This document shows, one piece after another, positions 42,823-51,498 of a DNA stretch of 64,000 nt. Position 1 is the first letter of the stretch, and each line of letters opens with the position of its first letter. A program made the position numbers and the translations under genes. The notes under the pieces were generated by a model, which had not been told where the DNA came from, ran no database searches, and was given only the letters and a program-made list of their open reading frames with translations. The stretch lies in assembly GCA_040387195.1 (NCBI GenBank), contig JAZKEF010000004.1, positions 143,744-207,743 on the forward strand, written 5' to 3'. The DNA comes from UKL13-3 sp040387195. Lineage in GTDB: Bacteria > Bacteroidota > Bacteroidia > UKL13-3.

Positions 42823-43575
42823 GTTATTGTTGTTATTATTATTTCGAAAATTTCGGTTATTGCTGTTACCACTGCCACCACTGTTTCGATTGCTCCCACC
42901 GCTGTTGGGATTGTTGTTGTTGCGGTGTCTGTTATTGTTGTTGTTATTGTTGCGGTTCTTGAAATTACGGTTATTGCGGTTATTGTTGTTGTTACTGTTG
43001 CTATTGTTACCGAAATTAGCCGTACGGAATTCTACATTCTCATTATCCTCCACCCTTATTTTTCCATCACTCAGCATTTCAAGGTGAGCAAGGATTTCTT
43101 CATCCGAAAGTGTTTCGGCATTCCAGCTTTTACAAGCGTTTTTCATGAATGAACCGATGAGGTTAATAAAAGTTGTTTTCATCGAACCATCTTCCATTTC
43201 TGTAGCCGCTTCAATCATTTTCACAATATTTTTACCGTAAAAACGGAATCGAATCCTGCTTTGCGGGTAATCCATTAAATCCGGCTTGCGAAACACACTT
43301 TCCTTTGTAGGTAAAGGGTAAGGGCAATCAACATCCAGTTTAAAATCGGAGATGATAAACAGGTGATCCCATAATTTATGCTTGTAGTCGGCAACATCAC
43401 GCAGTTGGGGGTTTAAACTTCCCATCAGCGATATCAACGCATTTGCTAAAACTGTTCTGCGGTCACGGCTGGGTTCGGCCATCGCAAAATTCACCATCTT
43501 CTGGATATTGCGACCATACTCCGAAATCATCATATGTTCGCGCTGGGTATTGTATTCTACGTCTATCTCGTTCAT
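42808..43575 (-). CDS. DUF4290 protein with Asn/Arg-rich disordered tail
   Basis: The 255-residue protein has a DUF4290 domain (about 5-165: EYNTQREHMMISEYGRNIQ, then SLMGSLNPQLRDVADYKHKL, DYPQSRIRFRFYGKNIVKMI and FMKNACKSWNAETLSDEEIL). It is followed by a low-complexity tail of about 70 residues made of Asn, Arg, Gly and Ser with blocks of Asn. The ATG at 43575 is preferred because family members begin with M-x-YNTQR; ATGs at 43602 and 43635 are farther out. DUF4290 is Bacteroidota-specific and has no known function. The tail is RNA-binding or condensate-like in composition, an inference. The last codons and stop lie within a terminator hairpin. Confidence 0.85.
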   Translation of the reverse strand: MNEIDVEYNTQREHMMISEYGRNIQKMVNFAMAEPSRDRRTVLANALISLMGSLNPQLRDVADYKHKLWDHLFIISDFKLDVDCPYPLPTKESVFRKPDLMDYPQSRIRFRFYGKNIVKMIEAATEMEDGSMKTTFINLIGSFMKNACKSWNAETLSDEEILAHLEMLSDGKIRVEDNENVEFRTANFGNNSNSNNNNNRNNRNFKNRNNNNNNNRHRNNNNPNSGGSNRNSGGSGNSNNRNFRNNNNNNNKNRG

Positions 43576-43729
43576 CAGTCTCGCAAGGTACATTTTTTCC
43601 ATAAAAAAAGCAGGACTATCTAAGTCCGCTTTCAAATTTTAGCACTGTGTGGGGATTCGCTCAATATTGCATAAAAATCCCAAATGCCACATTTACAGGA
43701 TTACTATAACCGATAACGCTCAACGGCCG

Positions 43730-44419
43730 TTATTTTCGAATGAGGTAGTCCATACGGTAATGGGCATAGGGAAAGGTTTCAGGTTGGGTTATTTTTGTAC
43801 CGGTAGCATTGCATTTTTGGGAAATAATTGCCAGTTCTTCCTCACTCCAAAACTTCCCCATATTATTCTGTTGAAGCAACATCTGTTTTAGCAAACGCAA
43901 CATTTTTACCGGAGTATCATAATATATAAACCATTTTTCCCTGTCGGGAATATCGGAAAGATAGATGAGTCCATTGGCAGGTAGCAGATTACACAATTGC
44001 TCCAGTGCTAATAAACCAAGCTGAACGCTTTCAAAATATTGAAACGAAAAACAAAGGGTTGCTTTGGTAAATGTATGTTCTTTCAAACCGGCAACACGAT
44101 AGAGCTCCAGGGCATTCCCGCAATAAAAATTCAGGTTATCAGTTTCAAAATGTTGTTTAGCATACGCAATGTGTTGTTCGGAAAAATCAACGCCTACTAC
44201 TTCTTTGCAATAGGGAGCAAAATATTGAGTAAGTAATCCGTTGCCACAACAGACATCCAGCAGCACATCATCAGCGTTTAAACTGATTTGTCCGGCTATA
44301 TGCGTTGCATAATTTTTCAGGAAAGTATCTTCCTGCGTAAGTTGCCCACCCCTTCGTCCCACTTGTTCCAAAGGATGCGATTGCTTTCCTTGCCCTTGCC
44401 AAAATTGTTGCCAGTTCAT
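43730..44419 (-). CDS. class I SAM-dependent methyltransferase
   Basis: The 229-residue methyltransferase has the SAM-binding motif I LLDVCCGNGLLTQYFAP (with the acidic loop VVGVDFSEQHIAYAKQHF as motif II) and the later FSFQYFESVQLGLLALEQL. It starts at 44419 or the adjacent ATG at 44422. Such Bacteroidota methyltransferases act on small molecules; the substrate is unknown. A substantial N-terminal helix (NWQQFWQGQGKQSHPLEQVGRR) precedes the Rossmann fold. The gene is divergent from mtgA with about 131 bp between. Confidence 0.88.
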   Translation of the reverse strand: MNWQQFWQGQGKQSHPLEQVGRRGGQLTQEDTFLKNYATHIAGQISLNADDVLLDVCCGNGLLTQYFAPYCKEVVGVDFSEQHIAYAKQHFETDNLNFYCGNALELYRVAGLKEHTFTKATLCFSFQYFESVQLGLLALEQLCNLLPANGLIYLSDIPDREKWFIYYDTPVKMLRLLKQMLLQQNNMGKFWSEEELAIISQKCNATGTKITQPETFPYAHYRMDYLIRK

Positions 44420-44550
44420 CATGATAATGACGTGCAAGATAAAACATAGCCATCAAATACTGATGCAAAAGTGAATAGTTAACATCCAACTGTGTATTTA
44501 AAATATCTAACCATTGGTTATACTTATAGACTTTATATTAAAATTGCAGC

Positions 44551-45273
44551 ATGGCAAAAAAAGGAAGCAACAAAATACTAACGCTCTTCAAAAAACTTTG
44601 GCGTCTGTTTTTGCTGTTTATTCTGCTTGGCTTTCAGCTTACCATGTTCTTCATCATTTTGTATCGGGTTATGCCCGTTCCCGTTACTCCACTCCACTTG
44701 GTGAGGGTATATGAACAGTTGCGCGATGGCAAACCCATGAAGTTATCCAAAGACTGGACCAGCATTGATTATGTATCCGATAAATTTTGTCTGGCTGTTA
44801 TCACAGCTGAAGATGTTAAGTTCATACAACATTACGGATTTGATTTTGAGCAAATCAAAAACTCTATTGAACGGGGATTGAAGCGCGGAAAAAAACTTCG
44901 CGGAGCAAGCACCATTTCGCAACAAACGGCCAAGAATCTATTTTTTACTCCCAAACGAAGCTGGATCCGAAAGATCCCTGAAGTTATCATCACTGTTTCG
45001 TTGGAAACACTATGGACCAAAAAACGGATTCTCGAAGTATACATTAACATCATCGAAATGGGTGATGGGATCTATGGTGTTGAAGCTGCTGCCGAACATT
45101 ATTTCCATAAACCGGCATCCAAACTTTCCTCCCATGAATCTGCTCTTATTGCAGCCTGTCTGCCCAACCCCAGAAGGTGGCGTCCCAATAAACCGTCCTC
45201 CTACATCAACCGTAAAACCAAAGTAATCCAGCGGTTCATGCACAATATCGGAAATCTTCCGTGGCAGGAATAG
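44551..45273 (+). CDS. mtgA: monofunctional biosynthetic peptidoglycan transglycosylase
   Basis: MtgA polymerises lipid II glycan chains. The 240-residue protein has an N-terminal TM anchor (about 22-46: FLLFILLGFQLTMFFIILYR) and a GT51 transglycosylase domain, with the motif EDVKFIQHYGFDFEQIKNS (catalytic Glu), GASTISQQTAKNLFF and EVYINIIEMGDGIYGVEAAA (second catalytic Glu region). The C-terminus ends at the GT51 domain, so no transpeptidase is attached. The start MAKKGSNKILTLFKKLW fits. It is single-gene and divergent from the methyltransferase. Confidence 0.96.
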   Translation: MAKKGSNKILTLFKKLWRLFLLFILLGFQLTMFFIILYRVMPVPVTPLHLVRVYEQLRDGKPMKLSKDWTSIDYVSDKFCLAVITAEDVKFIQHYGFDFEQIKNSIERGLKRGKKLRGASTISQQTAKNLFFTPKRSWIRKIPEVIITVSLETLWTKKRILEVYINIIEMGDGIYGVEAAAEHYFHKPASKLSSHESALIAACLPNPRRWRPNKPSSYINRKTKVIQRFMHNIGNLPWQE

Positions 45274-45274
45274 G

Positions 45275-45407
45275 AGAAATGCGGAATTCGGAGTGTCAAT
45301 TTCGGAATGATAAAGACTCTGTTGAACTGAATCACCCAATTACCATTTGTGCCAAGCTTTCATCGTGGGAAGCATCATTAACTGATCAACATGATTAACA
45401 TCCTCCT
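45275..45407. repeat. word repeats downstream of mtgA
   Basis: AGAAATGCGGAATTCGGAGT (from 45275, 21 nt to 45295) matches 20 of 21 bases inverted with 42768-42788. ATTAACTGATCAACATGATT (45378-45397) continues to ATTAACATCCTC, a 12-of-12 inverted match to 23110-23121. The gap 45274-45497 shows no gene otherwise. Confidence 0.7.
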
Positions 45408-45497
45408 CCAGATATCCCAACTTCTCCATTCGTAAATCTCAAATCTTAATTTTTTTATGGCAGCGTATTTGCAAAGGAAAGACAAACCTAAACCATT

Positions 45498-45668
45498 ATG
45501 AAAAATCTGGTATCAGCAATACTCTTGCTCACAATTATGATTACCACCTCATGCAGTGCTTCAAAAAGAGCGGAGGCACAACGTAAACAGGAACAGGAAA
45601 AACTGGAGCAACTCGAAAACGACAAGAAACAGTTTGAGCAGAAAAACCAAAAAGAATTAGGAAAGTAA
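45498..45668 (+). CDS. small lipoprotein (56 residues)
   Basis: A 56-residue ORF starts at ATG 45498 and ends at TAA 45666. It has a lipoprotein signal peptide MKNLVSAILLLTIMITTSC (Cys19). The mature part is a Glu/Gln/Lys-rich charged helix (KRAEAQRKQEQEKLEQLEND, then KKQFEQKNQKELGK), likely a coiled coil. Such short coiled-coil lipoproteins resemble Lpp-like cell-wall-associated proteins only in composition. It is convergent with the response regulator and overlaps it by 12 bp. No family is recognised. Confidence 0.75.
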   Translation: MKNLVSAILLLTIMITTSCSASKRAEAQRKQEQEKLEQLENDKKQFEQKNQKELGK

Positions 45669-46124
45669 ACTCTGACGCAGCAAGAATTCCATTTGATCTG
45701 CCGTTTGAATCAGTTTGTTTTTCATCTCACGTTCGTTCTTTTGATGTATGTATACTTCGTGAGCTTTTAGAATGATCATATTTACTTCATCTTCATCCCA
45801 GGGTTTACTCAGGTAATGAAATATCTTGCCTTCATTCACAGCATCAATGGATGCTTTTAAATCGGCATAACCGGTGAGCAGAATACGAACAGGATCAGGA
45901 TGCAATGGCAATATCGATTTAAGAAACTCTACACCCGTCATTTCAGGCATTCTTTGGTCGGTAAGAATCACCTCCATGTCCGGATTTTCATTCAAAATAT
46001 CGACAGCTTTTGCGCCACTTATTGCTGTGTAAATCTGATAGTTAAGCCTGAAAGCAGCTTTGAATGAAAAGAGGTTATTTTCCTCATCATCCACATAAAG
46101 CACCTTTATTTTATTTTCGGTCAT
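45657..46124 (-). CDS. stand-alone response regulator (REC domain)
   Basis: The 155-residue protein has a REC domain with the acidic pair Asp12/Asp13 (VDDEENNL), phospho-acceptor Asp56 (LTDQRMPEMTG), the conserved Thr in LLTGYAD and Lys107 in YLSKPW. A helical tail (117-155) has no known DNA-binding or enzymatic domain. The sequence is strikingly similar to the REC domain of the hybrid kinase at 51499-52587 (VDDE-NNL-SFKAxFR, DQRMPxxTGVEF). It lies divergent from the ThiF-nitroreductase gene with 101 bp between starts, so it is probably part of the same signalling block. Confidence 0.93.
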   Translation of the reverse strand: MTENKIKVLYVDDEENNLFSFKAAFRLNYQIYTAISGAKAVDILNENPDMEVILTDQRMPEMTGVEFLKSILPLHPDPVRILLTGYADLKASIDAVNEGKIFHYLSKPWDEDEVNMIILKAHEVYIHQKNEREMKNKLIQTADQMEFLLRQSLLS

Positions 46125-46225
46125 TTTTTAGTTATCGACAGGTGAAATTTAAAATAAATAGTTTAAACATGCTAATATTTATTTGTATTTAATTAATTTT
46201 AACCGATTAATAATCGTCAAAAGTA

Positions 46226-48508
46226 ATGACTAATATATCTATAGCCAATATATACAGGCCTTTATTTTATAGAATAGCTCACCCCGACCAATATGCAAAG
46301 TATAAACAACTCACGCAAATCCCGTCAATCAGGGTATTCGACACGTTAAAAGAACAGCTTAAAGAACTCATCAAGCTTCGCAACCCTCAAAAAAAATTGA
46401 GTACCGAAGAATACGAACAACAATTAACAAACCACTTAGGCAATAAAACCATTGAAGAATATGGTGTCTGGGTGTATTTTGAATGGAGCCAGACCCTTGT
46501 GCATACACTTGATGAAGCTGAATTTATTGAGGTCCGTACCAGCCGAAACCAATATAAAATCACTAAACAAGAACGTGATCTGCTCTCAGAAAAAAAAATA
46601 GGCGTAGTTGGGCTATCGGTTGGTCAATCCATAGCATTAACGCTGGCCATTGAGCGTGTATGTGGAGAAATAAGACTGGCCGATTTTGACACGCTCGAAT
46701 TGAGTAACCTTAATCGCATCCGAAGTGGTATTCATAACCTTGGCATTCCCAAAGTAATTATAGCTGCCAGGGAAATTGCCGAAATTGATCCGTTCCTCAA
46801 AGTTACTTTGTTTCCGGAAGGGCTCACCGACCAGAACATCGATGACTTTTTTGGAACGAAAAACGGACAGCTTGATTTGTTGGTGGAAGTATGTGACGGA
46901 CTCGACATCAAAATCATGAGCCGGTATAAAGCACGGTCATTGCGCATACCCGTTGTGATGGATACAAACGACAGAGGCATGGTGGATATTGAACGGTTTG
47001 ACCTGGAACCCGAGCGTCCAATTTTACATGGCCTCGCAGGCGATCTTAATCCGCATTCCATTAAAGATTTAACCAACGAACAAAAAATTCCTTACATCTT
47101 AAAAATGGTTGGAGCCGAAACTATTTCAACGCGGCTCAAGGCTTCGATGATGGAAGTGGAACAAACATTGAATACCTGGCCACAACTTGCATCGTCTGTA
47201 CAGCTTGGTGGTGCAGCAACTACTGATGTTTGTCGAAGAATTTTGCTGAATCAACTGAAGGTTTCGGGCAGATTCTACCTTGACCTGGATGAGCTGATTG
47301 CCGATGAACCCGTTCCTGCTGCAGATACACGCGATACGGATGAAAATCCGTTTCTACCATTAAGTGAAGAACAGGCACGAACCATAGGACACCGCTATTT
47401 TCAGCACCACCCATTGACTCATCAAACTACCCCCCCCTCTGAAACGGAGCTCAATAGCATTATTGATGCGGCCATAGCAGCTCCTTCGGCCGGTAATAAC
47501 CAACCCTGGAAATGGTATTATGAGAACGGAAGATTGCTGCTGCTGCATGATCGGCACAGATCATGGTCATGGGGCGACTATGCCGAGATGGGATCACTGA
47601 TGTCACTGGGTGCTGCCATCGAAAGTGTTTCATTACAGGCCCTGACATATCAGTATCAAACACAAGTTCATTATGTACACGATGAACAGGAGCCTTTTGT
47701 TGCAGCTGCAATTTCCTTCCAGCCTGTTGATTCCAAAACAGATACCTCATATGACCTTTCCATTGCCCAATACCTGTTTAGGCGCCATACCAACCGTATG
47801 GCAGGAACCGGAACTCCGGTTGCATCCGAAATCATAACATCAATCTCCAATGAAATAGATTCTGTTGATGGGTTTACTTTTTCCTATATTGAAAACAAAC
47901 AAACCTTAAAAGGTCTTGGTGAAATTATTGCATCCTGTGACCGTATCCGATTGTTGCATGAGCAAGGACATGAAGAATTTTTTCACGAAGTGCGGTGGAA
48001 CCGTAATCAAGCTTTGCAAACAAAGGATGGAATTGAACTGGCTTCGGTGGATCTTACAGAATCGGACAAAGCAGGTTTTTCGGTAGCAAAAGACTACAAC
48101 GCTATCAGGTACTTGAATGAATGGAATCTTGGTTCGGGATTTAAAAAACTCTCCGCAAAATCAATGAGTACAGCATCCGGATTTGGAATTGTTAGCATCC
48201 CGGAATTCAACCGTTCCAACCTTGTAAAAGCAGGTCAATCCGTGCTACGGGCTTGGGTTATTGCCAACCGGCAGCAGGTTGCATTTTACCCAATGTTATC
48301 ACCTGCTTTCTTTTTTAACCGGCTTATCCATGGAAATGGTGAAGGCATTCCTGAGCCCCACAAAACTGAACTCACCCAACTTCTCACTCAATTTCAGGAA
48401 TACTGCCCTGTTTCGGGCGCTCCGGTGTTTATGTTCCGCTTGGCATTAACCGATCAGGAAACGATAAAAACCGTGAGAATGGACAAACAAACTATTTTTA
48501 TTAGGTAA
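46226..48508 (+). CDS. ThiF-nitroreductase fusion protein (Rv1355c/MoeY type)
   Basis: The 760-residue protein fuses an E1-like (ThiF/MoeB-type) adenylation domain (about 115-390) to an FMN-dependent nitroreductase-like domain (about 400-740). The E1 part has the nucleotide-binding turn VVGLSVGQS (127-135), D-x-D plus NLNR (153-164, DFDTLELSNLNRI) and VCDGLDIKIMSRY. The second part has IDAAIAAPSAGNNQPWKW, the FMN-binding SAGNxQPW signature of nitroreductases, and IAQYLFRRHTNR. This order is that of mycobacterial Rv1355c (annotated moeY) and the Rv1355c family. Neither zinc CxxC nor a catalytic E1 Cys loop is obvious. The substrate is unknown; RiPP azoline or peptide-modifying chemistry is possible by analogy. 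Confidence 0.9.
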   Translation: MTNISIANIYRPLFYRIAHPDQYAKYKQLTQIPSIRVFDTLKEQLKELIKLRNPQKKLSTEEYEQQLTNHLGNKTIEEYGVWVYFEWSQTLVHTLDEAEFIEVRTSRNQYKITKQERDLLSEKKIGVVGLSVGQSIALTLAIERVCGEIRLADFDTLELSNLNRIRSGIHNLGIPKVIIAAREIAEIDPFLKVTLFPEGLTDQNIDDFFGTKNGQLDLLVEVCDGLDIKIMSRYKARSLRIPVVMDTNDRGMVDIERFDLEPERPILHGLAGDLNPHSIKDLTNEQKIPYILKMVGAETISTRLKASMMEVEQTLNTWPQLASSVQLGGAATTDVCRRILLNQLKVSGRFYLDLDELIADEPVPAADTRDTDENPFLPLSEEQARTIGHRYFQHHPLTHQTTPPSETELNSIIDAAIAAPSAGNNQPWKWYYENGRLLLLHDRHRSWSWGDYAEMGSLMSLGAAIESVSLQALTYQYQTQVHYVHDEQEPFVAAAISFQPVDSKTDTSYDLSIAQYLFRRHTNRMAGTGTPVASEIITSISNEIDSVDGFTFSYIENKQTLKGLGEIIASCDRIRLLHEQGHEEFFHEVRWNRNQALQTKDGIELASVDLTESDKAGFSVAKDYNAIRYLNEWNLGSGFKKLSAKSMSTASGFGIVSIPEFNRSNLVKAGQSVLRAWVIANRQQVAFYPMLSPAFFFNRLIHGNGEGIPEPHKTELTQLLTQFQEYCPVSGAPVFMFRLALTDQETIKTVRMDKQTIFIR

Positions 48509-48590
48509 AGACTCAACAATTCACTGTATTTTCGCTACATTAACCCCCATTAAATATTAAACACCCCGGCATATTACCTAAATACCGATA

Positions 48591-49298
48591 ATGGGAATGA
48601 TCAAAATAAGCACATTCAGAGCTATTGATGATTTGGCATCTTGTACGCTTTTCGCAGAAGGACACTCAAATGTTCTCAAGGATTATGGCGTTACAAAAGT
48701 TACTTCATCAAACTATGACTGGATGCACAATCCGGATGTATATGTTGTGCTGGTGCAGGATGTCGAATCCAATGAAGTGGTTGGAGGGGAACGGATTCAT
48801 ATTAAAGGAGCTAACTCTATTCCCTTACCCATTGAAAGTGCTGTGGGAATAGTGGAGGATAAAATTTATGATCTTATTTTAAACTATGCTCACAAAGGAA
48901 CTACGGCCGAACTTTGCGGACTTTGGAATGCTAAAAAGATTGCAGGAAAAGGAATCAGTGTGTTGCTTACCAAATTGGGTGTTGCACTGGCCAATATGCT
49001 TAATGTAGATAACCTCTTTGTGCTTTGTGCTCCCTATACCGTTAAAATGTGCCAGGATGCAGGATTTGAAATTGAAACAAGCATCGGTAACCAGGGAACA
49101 TTCTATTATCCTAAGCTTGATTTGATTGCAACATCCCTTATCATAACTGACTTAAAAAATCTGCCTTTTGCACATAATGCGTTCAAAGAGGAAATATTCA
49201 GCTTTATAAACACACCTTCAGCAAAAACCATTCACACAACACAAAATAACGAGACTCTTGATATTCAATATTCCATATCAATACCTCACATCCAATAA
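48591..49298 (+). CDS. GNAT-like N-acyltransferase domain protein
   Basis: The 235-residue protein has GNAT-type features: an N-terminal region (FRAIDDLASCTLFAEGH), the strand VYVVLVQDVESNEVVGGERI and the helix TAELCGLWNAKKIAGKGISVLL. A late strand/helix LYVLCAP-type segment (DNLFVLCAPYTVKMCQDAGFE) matches the end of GNAT folds. It resembles N-acyl-amino-acid synthase or FeeM-type acyltransferases in plan, but I cannot prove homology. No signal peptide is visible. The start 48591 (MGMIKIST) or 48597 (MIKIST) is open. It lies 82 bp after the fusion gene and 6 bp before the kinase gene, so it is co-transcribed with the sensory proteins. Confidence 0.72.
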   Translation: MGMIKISTFRAIDDLASCTLFAEGHSNVLKDYGVTKVTSSNYDWMHNPDVYVVLVQDVESNEVVGGERIHIKGANSIPLPIESAVGIVEDKIYDLILNYAHKGTTAELCGLWNAKKIAGKGISVLLTKLGVALANMLNVDNLFVLCAPYTVKMCQDAGFEIETSIGNQGTFYYPKLDLIATSLIITDLKNLPFAHNAFKEEIFSFINTPSAKTIHTTQNNETLDIQYSISIPHIQ

Positions 49299-49304
49299 GC
49301 ATTT

Positions 49305-51488
49305 ATGACATTCAAATCCTATAAACACCTACTTCAACTTCTCTTTTTACTTCTGTTTACGGTTCAACATGCACAGTCGGCCACTCCCGATACCATTGTT
49401 TATAAAGGTGAGGTATTATATCCCGAACAACTCGGAAAAAAAATCAGCTTTTACTCCGACAGCACGCTTTTGCTCAACATCGATGCTGTTTCGCAGTTTT
49501 CGGTAGATGCGTTTACGCCTTCAACCGAAAACATCATCAATTTGGGTGTTCAAAAAAAATCATTCTGGTTGCGGTGTGTGGTGCTTAACCAAAGCAAAAC
49601 TGACTTGTTGTTTTTTGAAATTGACAACCCCTTGCTGGATGAGGTAAATGTATTTTACCAACCCTCCTCCGGAAAATGGGTATCCGAAACCATCAGTAAA
49701 AAAACGGTTTTTGATAACCGCAATATCAAAAGCCAAAAACCAATCTTTACCCTGAATATTCCAAAGGGAGAAAGCAGAATCATTTACATCAATATTACAA
49801 GTAATACTCAAATTGCACTTCCTTTCAAAATAGGAACCCCCGATCAGATTACCGACCGCAACAATGATGAGGATATTTTAAGCGGAATCTATTTTGGCCT
49901 GATGCTCGTTATGTTCCTGTACAATTTGTTCATTTACTTTACAGTAAGAGACAAATCATACTTGTACTACATTGCTTATATTTTATCGGTTGCCATGGTG
50001 CAGGCTAACCTCAAAGGATTAGGCTTCCGTTATTTATGGCCGGAGTATCCTGCGTTCGAACAATTCTCGTTGTTTTTATTTCCTTCCATTACGGCTTTTA
50101 CGTCCATTGCTTTTATCAATAACTTTCTTCATACCAGCAAATACGTTCCGCGACTCCGAAAGGGACTTCTCATATTCGTTGTTGCATATATCATCACATT
50201 GTGCATTGCAATGTGGGGCGACAAAACCATCAGCTATAATTTGCTAAACGTAAATGCACTTCCGCTTGCATTGTACATGATAGGTATGGCAACCTATATC
50301 TGGATAAAATACAAATACCGTCCGGCTGCATTTTTCCTGATTGCCTGGACATTCTTCTTATTGGGAATTATCTTCTTTGTGTTAAAGGAAGTAGGTGTAT
50401 TTCCATACAACATCCTAACGACATCATTTATCCTGATCGGATCAGCAGTTGAAGCACTCTTACTCTCATTCGCTTTGGCCGATAAAATCAATATTTACCG
50501 CAACGAAAAAGATGTTGCACAGGCACAGGCACTACAAACAGCGCGTGAGAACGAAAAAATCATCCGTGAACAAAACGTTACGCTGGAGTTGAAAGTTACC
50601 GAACGTACCAAGGAGTTAAAATCAACCAATGATGAGTTGAGCATAACACTTACCAACCTGAAAGAAACCCAGACACAATTGGTTGAATCCGAAAAAATGG
50701 CCTCACTCGGTCAATTAACTGCAGGTATTGCACATGAGATCAACAATCCGATAAACTTTGTAACCTCCAATGTAAAACCACTCAGGCGTGATGTCGATAT
50801 ACTCCTTAACCTGATGTCGAAAATTGAAGAGACGGCAGCATCGAATATTTCCGGTGACGAAAAACTGAAACAGATTGCAGCCATCAAAACAGAATACGAT
50901 TTTGATTACCTTAAAGAAGAGGTTGATTTTCTGCTTAAGGGAATCAATGAAGGTTCGAGCCGTACAGCTGAAATTGTAAAAGGATTGCGCATCTTCTCAA
51001 GGGTAGATGAGGATGACCTGAAAAAGGCAGATGTGAATGAGGGACTTGATTCGACCATTATTATTGTGAATAATCTCCTAAATGGTAAGATTGTAATCAA
51101 CAGACAATACGGTAATCTCCCGCTTGCTGAATGTTATCCGGGTAAACTCAATCAGGTATTTTTAAATATGATTTCAAATGCTATTTACGCCATCAACAAA
51201 AAATTTGATGGTGAGCATGGAGGTGAAATAATCATAGCTACCGAATCGGATAAAGACTCCGTTACCATTAAATTTATTGACAATGGTATTGGCATGGATG
51301 AGGGGACTCTTAAAAAACTATTCGAACCGTTTTTTACAACCAAACCGGTTGGAGAAGGAACAGGATTGGGTCTTTCCATTTCCTATAATACCATCAAAAA
51401 ACACAACGGAACAATCACTGTTACAAGTGAAATAAATAAGGGAACAGAATTCAGGATAAACATACCGATAATTCAGATAAATTCTTAA
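49305..51488 (+). CDS. 7TMR-DISM sensor histidine kinase
   Basis: The 727-residue membrane kinase begins with a signal-like segment (1-26), then a periplasmic 7TMR-DISMED2-type sensing domain (about 40-180), seven TM helices (about 190-395; YFGLMLVMFLYNLFIYF first), a coiled coil (400-460) and a kinase core. The phospho-acceptor His477 lies in GIAHEINNPINF (HisKA). The ATPase follows with N box (NQVFLNMISNAIYAI), G1 (DNGIGMDEGT), F box (FEPFFTTKPVGEG) and G2 (GTGLGLSISY). The DISM class is believed to bind carbohydrates or other small ligands outside the membrane. It should phosphorylate one of the receivers next to it. Confidence 0.95.
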   Translation: MTFKSYKHLLQLLFLLLFTVQHAQSATPDTIVYKGEVLYPEQLGKKISFYSDSTLLLNIDAVSQFSVDAFTPSTENIINLGVQKKSFWLRCVVLNQSKTDLLFFEIDNPLLDEVNVFYQPSSGKWVSETISKKTVFDNRNIKSQKPIFTLNIPKGESRIIYINITSNTQIALPFKIGTPDQITDRNNDEDILSGIYFGLMLVMFLYNLFIYFTVRDKSYLYYIAYILSVAMVQANLKGLGFRYLWPEYPAFEQFSLFLFPSITAFTSIAFINNFLHTSKYVPRLRKGLLIFVVAYIITLCIAMWGDKTISYNLLNVNALPLALYMIGMATYIWIKYKYRPAAFFLIAWTFFLLGIIFFVLKEVGVFPYNILTTSFILIGSAVEALLLSFALADKINIYRNEKDVAQAQALQTARENEKIIREQNVTLELKVTERTKELKSTNDELSITLTNLKETQTQLVESEKMASLGQLTAGIAHEINNPINFVTSNVKPLRRDVDILLNLMSKIEETAASNISGDEKLKQIAAIKTEYDFDYLKEEVDFLLKGINEGSSRTAEIVKGLRIFSRVDEDDLKKADVNEGLDSTIIIVNNLLNGKIVINRQYGNLPLAECYPGKLNQVFLNMISNAIYAINKKFDGEHGGEIIIATESDKDSVTIKFIDNGIGMDEGTLKKLFEPFFTTKPVGEGTGLGLSISYNTIKKHNGTITVTSEINKGTEFRINIPIIQINS

Positions 51489-51498
51489 TTTCGTCACA

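Noticed and set aside
42821..43087. Leu/Val-rich plus-strand ORFs (42649-43152) suggesting a membrane protein
   Set aside because: They arise as antisense frames of Asn and Arg codons in the DUF4290 tail.
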